64,000 bases of DNA from Flavipsychrobacter sp. (lineage in GTDB: Bacteria > Bacteroidota > Bacteroidia > Chitinophagales > Chitinophagaceae): assembly GCA_017849575.1 (NCBI GenBank), contig JAFIGV010000019.1:186001-250000 (forward strand), given 5' to 3'. The position numbers were made by a program, and so were the translations under genes. This document shows positions 9,044 to 16,640 of the stretch, piece after piece. Under the pieces are notes generated by a model. It was given only the letters and a program-made list of their open reading frames with translations. It was not told where the DNA came from and did no database searches. Each line of letters starts with the position of its first letter. The first letter of the stretch is position 1.

Positions 9044-10195
9044 ATGAATAACGAGTCAAAAATTGGAATTGTAGGTTCCGGAGCCATGGGTGCCGGTATC
9101 GCTCAGGTAGCCGCTATGGCGGGTCACGCCGTAGTCGTTTATGACAACAACATGCAGGCTTTGCAGCGGGCGGAAAAAAGCCTCGAAGCTACCCTCAAAA
9201 AATTAGAAGATAAAGGAAAGATCGACAGCGCTGCGGAGATTTTTTCACGCTTCCGGTTCAGCGATCAGATGGCAGACTTTGCCGGTTGCGCACTCATCAT
9301 CGAAGCCATTGTCGAAAAGCTGGAAGTAAAAAAAGCAGTATTCGCCGAACTCGAAAAAATCGTCGATGAGGTTTGCGTGCTGGCTACTAACACGTCTTCA
9401 CTTTCTGTTACATCAATCGCTGCTGCTTGTCAAAAGCCAGATCGTGTGATCGGATTACATTTCTTCAATCCCGCTCCTTTGATGGCCTTGGTGGAAGTGA
9501 TACCTGCCTTGCAGACAAATGGCGCACGGACTGCAGAAATGAAAAGTCTGATGCTGCAATGGAAAAAGATTCCGGTACTCACTAAGGATACGCCAGGCTT
9601 TATTGTAAACCGTCTGGCGCGCCCATTTTACGGCGAGGCGCTTCGGATTTATGAAGAGGGTATCGCCGATATGGCCACCATAGATTGGGCTATGACTGAG
9701 CTTGGAGGTTTTCGTATGGGCCCGTTTACACTCATGGACTACATTGGTCATGACGTGAACTATGTAGTCACCGAAACTGTGTTTCAGTCGTTTTTCTTCG
9801 ATCCCCGCTACAAACCTTCTTTTTCGCAAAAGCGTTTGCTCGAAGCGGGCTGGCTGGGGCGAAAAAGTGGGCGTGGGTTTTATTCTTATCAGGAAGGTGC
9901 AGAGATGCCTCAGCCGGAAAAAAATACGGAGCTCGGGCATCGGATTTATAACCGTATCCTCGCGATGCTCATCAACGAAGCGGTGGATGCTCTGCACCTG
10001 AATATTGCCAGTGCCGAAGATCTGGATCTTGCCATGACGAAAGGTGTCAATTACCCGAAGGGGTTGCTGCAATGGTGCGAGGAAATCGGTGCGGCGAGTG
10101 TATTGCAGACACTCGATGCACTTTATAGCGATTACCACGAAGACCGTTACCGGGCAAGTGTGTTGCTCCGCAAAATGGCGGCAGGCAGGTCCTGA
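9044..10195 (+). CDS. 3-hydroxyacyl-CoA dehydrogenase (PaaH/Hbd type)
   Basis: The 383-residue protein oxidises (S)-3-hydroxyacyl-CoA with NAD. The Rossmann motif GIVGSGAMGAGIAQVAAMAGH starts at residue 8. The catalytic segment VIGLHFFNPAPLMALVEVIP (His-Phe-Phe-Asn-Pro) is in place, and TKDTPGFIVNRLARPFYGEALRIYEEG opens the first C-terminal 3HCDH domain. A second, shorter 3HCDH domain (NRILAMLINEAVDAL...GVNYPKGLLQW) makes it longer than simple 280-residue Hbd enzymes and closer to PaaH, the 3-hydroxyadipyl-CoA dehydrogenase of phenylacetate degradation. Pairing with the FAH-family gene suggests aromatic amino-acid catabolism, by inference. Confidence 0.92.
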   Translation: MNNESKIGIVGSGAMGAGIAQVAAMAGHAVVVYDNNMQALQRAEKSLEATLKKLEDKGKIDSAAEIFSRFRFSDQMADFAGCALIIEAIVEKLEVKKAVFAELEKIVDEVCVLATNTSSLSVTSIAAACQKPDRVIGLHFFNPAPLMALVEVIPALQTNGARTAEMKSLMLQWKKIPVLTKDTPGFIVNRLARPFYGEALRIYEEGIADMATIDWAMTELGGFRMGPFTLMDYIGHDVNYVVTETVFQSFFFDPRYKPSFSQKRLLEAGWLGRKSGRGFYSYQEGAEMPQPEKNTELGHRIYNRILAMLINEAVDALHLNIASAEDLDLAMTKGVNYPKGLLQWCEEIGAASVLQTLDALYSDYHEDRYRASVLLRKMAAGRS

Positions 10196-10252
10196 ACGGG
10201 TACGTAAACTGCGCTTTTCGGCCGATGCTTTTGGGAGCAGAAGTGTGGAATT

Positions 10253-10510
10253 TTATTTGCAGGCGCGGATCTCAGGGTCGTCGGCAATGTCCTGCAGATG
10301 TTCCATAGCCTCCGAAAAATCCGGGTATTTTTTCATGACCTTTTCCAGTCGGCAGTCGCACATGGATTGGGCAGCACTTTCGTCCATATTGTTTTCACGT
10401 GCTGACTCCATGCAGCCCTGATGAAACAAGCGCCTTCCTTCCTCGTCCCAGGAGCCGCTGCAGGAGGTAATCAGAAACATTATCGTCGCAGCGTAAACGG
10501 TTTTTTTCAT
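10253..10510 (-). CDS. Small lipoprotein
   Basis: The 85-residue product from ATG 10510 has a lipoprotein signal (MKKTVYAATIMFLITSC, Cys at 17). The mature part is charged and contains further cysteines (HQGCMESA, MCDCRLEKVMKKYPDF), arranged much like the short Cys-containing helical lipoproteins seen in Bacteroidetes. Its function is unknown. The longer frame from 10651 has no sensible N-terminus. It is divergent from mfd. Confidence 0.7.
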   Translation of the reverse strand: MKKTVYAATIMFLITSCSGSWDEEGRRLFHQGCMESARENNMDESAAQSMCDCRLEKVMKKYPDFSEAMEHLQDIADDPEIRACK

Positions 10511-10582
10511 GTGGTTGGCTTTCCATAAAAATAACTTAATAAAGTCGGAAGGAATGCGGCAAGGTTTTACTGTGCAAAAACA

Positions 10583-10590
10583 TAAATTTG
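10583..10590 (+). promoter_or_regulatory. Bacteroidetes -7 box of mfd
   Basis: TAAATTTG is a perfect match to TAnnTTTG. Only 7 bases separate it from the GTG start codon of mfd, which would place the transcript start at or almost at the start codon. No clear -33 TTTG is seen at the right distance. Confidence 0.6.
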
Positions 10591-10597
10591 CAGCCTT

Positions 10598-13500
10598 GTG
10601 AATTTGCAGGTATTGCTGGGAATGTATCAAAATGATATCCGCCTGAAACAACTGGCGGCGGGTATCTCTTTGTCCGGACCAGCGTTGCGCCTGTATCTTG
10701 ACAACCTGAGAGGCTCAGCAGTAAGCTTTGTAGCAGCCGCAGTATGGCAACTCACGGACGCCAATCATGTCTTCATTCTCAACGATAAAGAAGAGGCTGC
10801 TTACTTCCACAATGATCTCGAAAGCCTTACCGGCGCCCTCGACATCTGCTATTTTCCCGATAGCTTTAAGAAAACCGGTGCTTTCAGTGAACTGAACAGC
10901 AGCCATGTGATGCTACGCACGGAAGCGCTTACAAAGTTCAGCGCAGACCGCGTTCATAAAAAAGTTCTGGTCACTTATCCCGAGGCGCTTTTCGAACGTG
11001 TGGTAAACCCGCGCACACTTGCCGGCAATATGATCGGGATAAAAGTGGGGGAAGCCCTGAAGGTGGACCAGTTGATGGAGCAGTTTGTGGGACTTGGTTT
11101 CCGGCGCGAGGACTTTGTTTATGAGCCGGGGCAGTTTGCCATGCGTGGGGGCATCCTTGACATCTATTCTTTTGGTAACGAACACCCCTACCGCATCGAG
11201 CTCTTTGGCGATGAAGTGGATAGCATCCGCATCTTCAACCCCGAAACTCAGCTCTCTGAAAGAAAGCTGCTTCAGGTATCCATCCTTCCCAACATCGAAA
11301 CAAAGTTTGATACTACAGAAAAGGTTTCGCTGCTCGACTATCTGCCTGCCAACACCGCAATCTGGGCCAAAGACTTCGACTTCACGCTCGCTAAGCTGGC
11401 AAAGTTGGAGCAAGCATTGCCCGAAAAGATAGAGTTGGGAACAGTGGCAGTAGATCATGAGGAAGAATGGCTGAAAGAGCTTGGCCGGGATGATTTTGAA
11501 ACCGCAGAAGGCTGGCAGCATCAACTAAGACAACGCCATCTGATTGAGTGGTACAACCGCTCGCTTACCGATATCACGGGCGATGAGGTTCCCGCCACAC
11601 TTCAATTTGCAACAGAAGAACAACCGGTTTTTAACCGACAGTTCAATATGCTGATCGAAGACCTGAAAAAGCGCTGTGGCAGCCAGTGTACGCCTTACAT
11701 TTTTGCAGAAAATCCCAAACAACTTGAAAGGCTGCGCAGCATTTTTGAAGATCTCAATGCGGAGATCAATTTTGTGCCCATCCCCGTCTCTATCAGCAAG
11801 GGCTTTATTGATCACGAAAAAAATATACTCTGCTACACCGATCATCAGATCTTTCAGCGCTACCATAAATACAAAGTAAAGCAGGCGTATAGCCGGGGGA
11901 AAGCTCTCACCCTGCGCGCGCTCAAAGAACTGCAGCCTGGCGACTACGTTACCCATATCGATCATGGAGTAGGCGTATATAGCGGCTTGCAGAAGATAGA
12001 GGTAAATGGCAATATGCAGGAAGCCATACGGATCATTTATCGCGACAATGATGTGCTGTATGTCAACATCAATTCCCTGCACAAGATCAGTAAGTACACA
12101 GGCAAAGAGGGATCGCCACCAAGGGTGAATAAACTTGGAAGTGATGCCTGGGAAAAACTGAAGAACAAGACAAAGAAACAGGTAAAAGACATTGCCGCCG
12201 ACCTGATTAAGCTATATGCCAAGCGGAAGGCTTCGCAGGGATTTGCATTTACCCCCGACAGTTATCTGCAAACGGAGTTGGAAGCTTCTTTCTTTTACGA
12301 AGACACGCCCGACCAAAGCAAGGCCACGGCCGATGTGAAGCGAGACATGGAACAGTTGTCGCCTATGGACAGGCTGGTATGTGGCGACGTAGGCTTCGGT
12401 AAAACTGAGGTGGCCATACGTGCAGCGTTTAAAGCCGTGGGCGACAGCAAGCAGGTGGCTGTGCTGGTGCCGACCACCATCCTCGCCTTTCAGCATTACC
12501 AGACCTTTCGGGAGCGACTGCACGACTTTCCCTGCACGGTGGACTATATCAACCGGTTTAAATCAACACGCGAGAAGAAGGAGACTTATAAACGCCTGGA
12601 AGAAGGTAAAATTGACATTCTTATCGGCACGCATGCTATACTTGGCAAAGACGTAAAGTTCAAAGACCTGGGCCTGCTGATCATCGACGAAGAACAGAAG
12701 TTTGGTGTTTCTGCAAAAGAAAAACTTCGGGAGCTTCGCGCTAATGTTGATACCCTCACCCTTACTGCCACACCCATCCCGCGGACGCTGCAATTCTCGC
12801 TGATGAATGCCCGCGACCTGAGCATTATGAACACGCCGCCGCCCAACAGGCAACCTGTTCAGACCGAGGTCACACACTTCGACGAATTCACCATTCGCGA
12901 TGCCATCTATTATGAAACTGAGCGTGGCGGTCAGGTTTATTTCATTCACAATCGGGTGCAAAGTCTTCCCGAAATGGTAACGCTTCTTCGGAATTTATGT
13001 CCGGACCTTGCTATAGGAATGGCCCATGGCCAAATGGAGGGCCATAAGCTTGAAGAGGCTTTATTTTCATTTATCGAGCAGAAGTATGATGTGCTTTGCT
13101 GCACCAACATCGTGGAGAGTGGGGTGGATATCCCCAATGCCAATACCATTATCATCAACAACGCGCACCAGTTTGGCCTCAGCGATCTGCATCAGCTTCG
13201 CGGACGGGTAGGACGTAGCAACAAGAAAGCTTTCTGCTACCTGCTGGCCCCGCCGATGAGCACACTCCCCAATGACAGCAGAAAGAGACTACAGACGCTG
13301 GAGCAATTCAATGAACTGGGCAGCGGTTTTCAAATCGCCATGCGCGACCTCGACATTCGGGGCGCGGGCAATCTGTTGGGCGGCGAACAGAGCGGCTTTA
13401 TTGCAGAAATTGGATTTGAGATGTACCAAAAGATTCTTGACGAAGCCATCCGCGAACTGAAGACCACAGATTTTAAGGATGTTTTCAGAGAAGAATATCA

Positions 13501-14002
13501 GCGCAAGAAGGAGTTTGTGAGCGACTGCACGATCGATACGGATCTTGAAATTCTGATACCCGACGATTATGTAGAGAATATCACTGAACGGTTGTCGTTA
13601 TATACCCAGCTCGACGACGTGGCCGGAGAAGAAGAATTACTGCGTTTTGCAGACGAGCTCCGCGATCGTTTTGGCCCCATACCACCACAGGTGGAAGAGT
13701 TATTTACCACTCTTCGTTGTCGCTGGGTAGCCCGGGAGCTCGGCTTTGAGAAACTGATCCTGAAAAATGCACAAGTACGGCTGTACTTTATCAACAACCC
13801 GGAGTCTCCGTATTTCGAGTCAGAAACGTTCAATCATATCATGCAGTACATCCAGACCCGAACCAACCATGCCAGGCTGAAGCAAACGGGTAAGATGTTT
13901 ATGCTCCTTGCCGACCGGCTGCCCACCATGCAGGATGTGTATGAATTTCTGTCGGGCATAGTTGCTTCCATGCCAGAAACGGCTGGTAAACAAACCGGCT
14001 GA
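10598..14002 (+). CDS. mfd: Transcription-repair coupling factor Mfd
   Basis: This 1134-residue DNA translocase removes stalled RNA polymerase and recruits UvrA. Domains in order: UvrB-like N-terminal part (about 1-330), RNA-polymerase-interacting domain (GDYVTHIDHGVGVYSGLQKI near residue 447), RecG-like helicase with Walker A GDVGFGKTE near 595 and DEEQ near 695 (IIDEEQKFG), TATPIPRTLQ, a second helicase half with GRVGRS, and a C-terminal TRCF domain from about 980. The length is near the family norm. The GTG at 10598 gives the MNLQVLLGMYQ start typical of relatives; the ATG at 10622 is the alternative. Confidence 0.97.
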   Translation: MNLQVLLGMYQNDIRLKQLAAGISLSGPALRLYLDNLRGSAVSFVAAAVWQLTDANHVFILNDKEEAAYFHNDLESLTGALDICYFPDSFKKTGAFSELNSSHVMLRTEALTKFSADRVHKKVLVTYPEALFERVVNPRTLAGNMIGIKVGEALKVDQLMEQFVGLGFRREDFVYEPGQFAMRGGILDIYSFGNEHPYRIELFGDEVDSIRIFNPETQLSERKLLQVSILPNIETKFDTTEKVSLLDYLPANTAIWAKDFDFTLAKLAKLEQALPEKIELGTVAVDHEEEWLKELGRDDFETAEGWQHQLRQRHLIEWYNRSLTDITGDEVPATLQFATEEQPVFNRQFNMLIEDLKKRCGSQCTPYIFAENPKQLERLRSIFEDLNAEINFVPIPVSISKGFIDHEKNILCYTDHQIFQRYHKYKVKQAYSRGKALTLRALKELQPGDYVTHIDHGVGVYSGLQKIEVNGNMQEAIRIIYRDNDVLYVNINSLHKISKYTGKEGSPPRVNKLGSDAWEKLKNKTKKQVKDIAADLIKLYAKRKASQGFAFTPDSYLQTELEASFFYEDTPDQSKATADVKRDMEQLSPMDRLVCGDVGFGKTEVAIRAAFKAVGDSKQVAVLVPTTILAFQHYQTFRERLHDFPCTVDYINRFKSTREKKETYKRLEEGKIDILIGTHAILGKDVKFKDLGLLIIDEEQKFGVSAKEKLRELRANVDTLTLTATPIPRTLQFSLMNARDLSIMNTPPPNRQPVQTEVTHFDEFTIRDAIYYETERGGQVYFIHNRVQSLPEMVTLLRNLCPDLAIGMAHGQMEGHKLEEALFSFIEQKYDVLCCTNIVESGVDIPNANTIIINNAHQFGLSDLHQLRGRVGRSNKKAFCYLLAPPMSTLPNDSRKRLQTLEQFNELGSGFQIAMRDLDIRGAGNLLGGEQSGFIAEIGFEMYQKILDEAIRELKTTDFKDVFREEYQRKKEFVSDCTIDTDLEILIPDDYVENITERLSLYTQLDDVAGEEELLRFADELRDRFGPIPPQVEELFTTLRCRWVARELGFEKLILKNAQVRLYFINNPESPYFESETFNHIMQYIQTRTNHARLKQTGKMFMLLADRLPTMQDVYEFLSGIVASMPETAGKQTG

Positions 14003-14103
14003 AAATCTGTTATAACAACGCTATAATAATTGACAGAGTATCGTAATTTGGTGAAACGACTCATCGCTGCCTGTAATTATTTACCTCTAACGTTTTAAGC
14101 TGC

Positions 14104-14748
14104 ATGGACAAAATCCGTATTGTGGTTGCTGATGACCATCATATACTTCTCGATGGACTTCGGGCGTTGCTGCAGAAGCAGAAGGATATCGAGATTTTGG
14201 GACTTTTCGACAATGGAAAGAAGCTTTTTGATGCGCTCGAAAATCTTAATCCGCAGGTAGCATTAATTGATATCAACATGCCCGAAATGGACGGGCAGAC
14301 ACTCACCCGCAACATTCGCCAGGCGTATCCGGGTATTGCCATCATTGTACTCTCAATGTATGACGATGCTACCCACATCATGAACCTCATAGAGGCTGGG
14401 GCATCGGGCTATCTGCTCAAAAACATCACCGACCGCGAGCTGCTTGAGGCCATAAGGTCTGTGGCCGCGGGTAAATTGTATTTTTCGCCGGAAGTTTCAG
14501 AGAAAATAACGGCTTATGCCCTGCAGCAACAAAAAAAGCAGGAGCAGCATGAGGAACCCAAGCTTACCGACCGCGAGCTGGAAATATTGAAGCTGATTGC
14601 TCAGGAATACAGCAATGCGCGGATTGCTGAAACCCTTTTTATCAGCGAGCGCACTGTGGAGACTCACAGAAAAAATATGCTTCGAAAAACCAATAATAAA
14701 ACCATGGTAGGCTTGCTGCGATACGCGCTTGAGAACCATATGCTGTAA
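14104..14748 (+). CDS. NarL/FixJ-type response regulator (orphan)
   Basis: The 214-residue protein has a receiver domain with acidic pocket Asp10/Asp11, phosphoacceptor Asp56 (ALIDINMPEMDG), a conserved Ser in VLSMYDD and Lys in GYLLKN. A LuxR-type HTH follows (LTDRELEILKLIAQEYSNARIAETLFISERTVETHRKNML). It probably binds DNA as a dimer on phosphorylation. No histidine kinase gene is adjacent, so its partner lies elsewhere. The ATG start is unambiguous. The 101-bp gap from mfd holds a weak promoter-like sequence (TAATTTGG). Confidence 0.94.
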   Translation: MDKIRIVVADDHHILLDGLRALLQKQKDIEILGLFDNGKKLFDALENLNPQVALIDINMPEMDGQTLTRNIRQAYPGIAIIVLSMYDDATHIMNLIEAGASGYLLKNITDRELLEAIRSVAAGKLYFSPEVSEKITAYALQQQKKQEQHEEPKLTDRELEILKLIAQEYSNARIAETLFISERTVETHRKNMLRKTNNKTMVGLLRYALENHML

Positions 14749-14805
14749 GTTCTTCACCCACGGCATCCGTACTGGCACGGAGTAGAAAATACCTCTGACG
14801 CGGTA

Positions 14806-14835
14806 TTGAACGGCGACCTGTGCCGGATAGTTTTG
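14806..14835 (+). promoter_or_regulatory. Promoter of the lipoprotein gene at 14865
   Basis: A TTG (14806-14808) and a perfect -7 box TAGTTTTG (14828-14835) are separated by 19 bases, as in the Bacteroidetes sigma-A consensus. The leader to the ATG would be about 25 bases. Confidence 0.6.
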
Positions 14836-14864
14836 CATTTAGTATTTCAACAAAACTATTGCTC

Positions 14865-15614
14865 ATGAAGAAATTGCTGATGGTAGGCCTGGCCATTGTA
14901 GTACTCGGGTCTTGCTCCAAAACTGAAGACGCTGCTCCTAATAATCCCGCGCAGGGACCTACACCCTTCACGCCGGGTGCAGGCAATTCTGACGGCTTTT
15001 TTGCTGCGGTGAAGATGAAGTTTGCTTACACCAACGATCAGATTCCCATTCCCATAGAGATTGTTTCTGATATCGGGACCGGCGGTGTTTACACCAGCAC
15101 AGGCTCCAACACTTTTGTAGATGTCGGAGCAGTGACTCTGAATAGCTACAACCTCGACAAACAAAGCAACAACAGTTATCTAAAGGCGGCTTTTATTGGC
15201 GGCACTCCGAGCACGCTCGACCTCGACAACGGCGCTAACTGGAGTGTAGCCGGTGCGAATGGTGTGGCCGGTTTTAGCTACAACCACACGGGCAGCTTCC
15301 CCAGTTTCACCGGCACGTTGCCCAACAGTCTTACCCGCTCTTCCGGCATCACAGTACCCATGACCGGCCTCAGCGGTGCCGACTCGGTATATATCTGTGT
15401 AGCCACCACAGGCAAAACAATTGTTAAAGGTTTTGCAGGAAATTCTTCAAGCATTTCCTTAAGCGCTGCAGAGCTACAAGACCTGCCTGCTGTGACCGAC
15501 AACACGGCTTATCTCGAAGTGATACCCGTGAAGTTCTCCACGCAGTCGATCAACAGCAAGCAGTACGTATTTATTAAAGAATGGGCGTCGGTGACCACTG
15601 TCAATATCAATTAA
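14865..15614 (+). CDS. Secreted lipoprotein of unknown function
   Basis: The 249-residue product from ATG 14865 has a lipoprotein signal (MKKLLMVGLAIVVLGSC). A short Pro/Thr/Asn linker follows, then a beta-rich, Thr/Ser/Gly-rich body with GVAGFSYNHTGSFPSFTGTLP and ADSVYICVATTGKTIVKG, suggesting an Ig-like or carbohydrate-binding sandwich. Relatives are common as single-copy Bacteroidetes hypotheticals, but I cannot name a family. A promoter with a perfect -7 box lies upstream and a terminator downstream, so it is a single-gene transcript. Confidence 0.75.
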   Translation: MKKLLMVGLAIVVLGSCSKTEDAAPNNPAQGPTPFTPGAGNSDGFFAAVKMKFAYTNDQIPIPIEIVSDIGTGGVYTSTGSNTFVDVGAVTLNSYNLDKQSNNSYLKAAFIGGTPSTLDLDNGANWSVAGANGVAGFSYNHTGSFPSFTGTLPNSLTRSSGITVPMTGLSGADSVYICVATTGKTIVKGFAGNSSSISLSAAELQDLPAVTDNTAYLEVIPVKFSTQSINSKQYVFIKEWASVTTVNIN

Positions 15615-15705
15615 AGTTTTCCATTTACCCCAGATAAAGCACCATCCTTGCTAACATTATTTATTGCATTGAACTCATAACGTTAGAGGGTGGATTTTAA
15701 TCCAG

Positions 15706-15742
15706 CAGCGGGACTTTTCGTCAGTCTCGCTGTTTATTTTTT
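15706..15742 (+). terminator. Rho-independent terminator
   Basis: CAGCGGGACT pairs with AGTCTCGCTG (one G-U) across a 7-base loop and is followed by TTTATTTTTT. It lies about 90 bp after the lipoprotein stop and overlaps the end of the tiny minus-strand ORF at 15741-15812. Confidence 0.75.
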
Positions 15743-15812
15743 AGGGCAGGAAGAAACTGGCCAACGCCAGAATTGAAGTGATAACAAACACCAGTACATA
15801 TCCTTTCCACAT
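15741..15812 (-). CDS. Candidate 23-residue hydrophobic small protein
   Basis: On the minus strand an ATG preceded by AAAGGAGGTGGTT, a complete Shine-Dalgarno 4 bases from the start, opens a 23-codon frame: MWKGYVLVFVIT then SILALASFFLP and TAA. One transmembrane helix would span most of it. Strong SD sequences are unusual in this window, which argues that the frame is translated. It could be a small membrane-complex subunit or a type I toxin-like peptide; neither can be shown here. The rest of the 15615-15960 intergenic stretch holds only the two terminators. Confidence 0.5.
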   Translation of the reverse strand: MWKGYVLVFVITSILALASFFLP

Positions 15813-15906
15813 AACCACCTCCTTTTTATCGTTTTCAAATTATTTCGCTTCAATAGGGGTGAAAGATTGTGCCAGCGACACACTTATAAGTCAGACTTTA
15901 GGAAAT

Positions 15907-15938
15907 AAAAAAACAGCGACCCTTTGGGGTGGCCGCTG
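15907..15938 (-). terminator. Terminator of the gene pair at 15961-18842
   Basis: On the minus strand CAGCG...CGCTG with inner CCC/GGG pairing is followed by seven T. It lies 22 bp after the stop codon of the secreted helical protein. Confidence 0.75.
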
Positions 15939-15960
15939 CCGTTTGAAAATTTGTTCATGA

Positions 15961-16614
15961 CTATTCGGAATCTTCGCCCATGGCTTCTTTATAGAATCCT
16001 TCGTTCGTTCTTTTTCCCCAATGCGGACGCAAAATATCGTCGGAGTTTTCTTTAGCAAAAAGGCTGTCTGCTTTTTCAAAATAAGGTAGCGCTGCTTTTT
16101 TGCCCCCGCCAAACATTTTGGGCGTAAAACGTTTGCTTACTCCCTGCAGGTAATAGATGCGTGGATTATCTGCATTCAATTCTTTGGCTTTGGTGAGATT
16201 TTCTTCAAATACCTTCCCGAATTTCTGCCAGCGTTGTTGAGGTTTTACCGCCAGCCTTGCATTGGCGATCATGGCTGCAAGCACATAGGTTTCGTCATTC
16301 TCTTTTTTGAGCAGGGCTGTTGTTTCTTCCTGCTCTTTCTCTGCTTCATCAAGGAAGACGTCACGCCGGGCTTCATCACTTTCGTTGTATGAAAGTATGG
16401 TTTTGGCCAGTGCATTGTAATAATGTGCTGCCCATTCGTCGGGCCATTTTTTTGCAATAAGCCCCAGCTTATTACTCATTTCGGTTCTTGTAGTAGCGTC
16501 GCTTGTGGTATCGAAACTTACCCAGGTCTTTTCGAGCATAGCTTTAAAGTCCTGAGCAAAAGCATTAAGCCAGGTAAAGGCTACAGCGGCGACAAGCAGA
16601 ATCAGTTTTTTCAT
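15961..16614 (-). CDS. Secreted TPR-like helical protein, partner of the TonB receptor
   Basis: The 217-residue product has a signal peptide (MKKLILLVAAVAFTWLNAFAQ). The rest is helical, with TPR-like pairs (WAAHYYNALAKTILSYN; PRIYYLQGVSKRFTPKMFGGGKKAALPYFEKAD). The LxGxxxRFxPxxFGGGKxxALPYFxxA pattern is conserved in a Bacteroidetes family of periplasmic proteins. It follows the TonB-dependent receptor gene after 26 bp on the same strand and shares its terminator, so the two are co-transcribed. It could be a periplasmic accessory to that receptor; the function is otherwise unknown. Confidence 0.8.
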   Translation of the reverse strand: MKKLILLVAAVAFTWLNAFAQDFKAMLEKTWVSFDTTSDATTRTEMSNKLGLIAKKWPDEWAAHYYNALAKTILSYNESDEARRDVFLDEAEKEQEETTALLKKENDETYVLAAMIANARLAVKPQQRWQKFGKVFEENLTKAKELNADNPRIYYLQGVSKRFTPKMFGGGKKAALPYFEKADSLFAKENSDDILRPHWGKRTNEGFYKEAMGEDSE

Positions 16615-16640
16615 CGTTTTTTTATTTTATAAAGGTTTGA

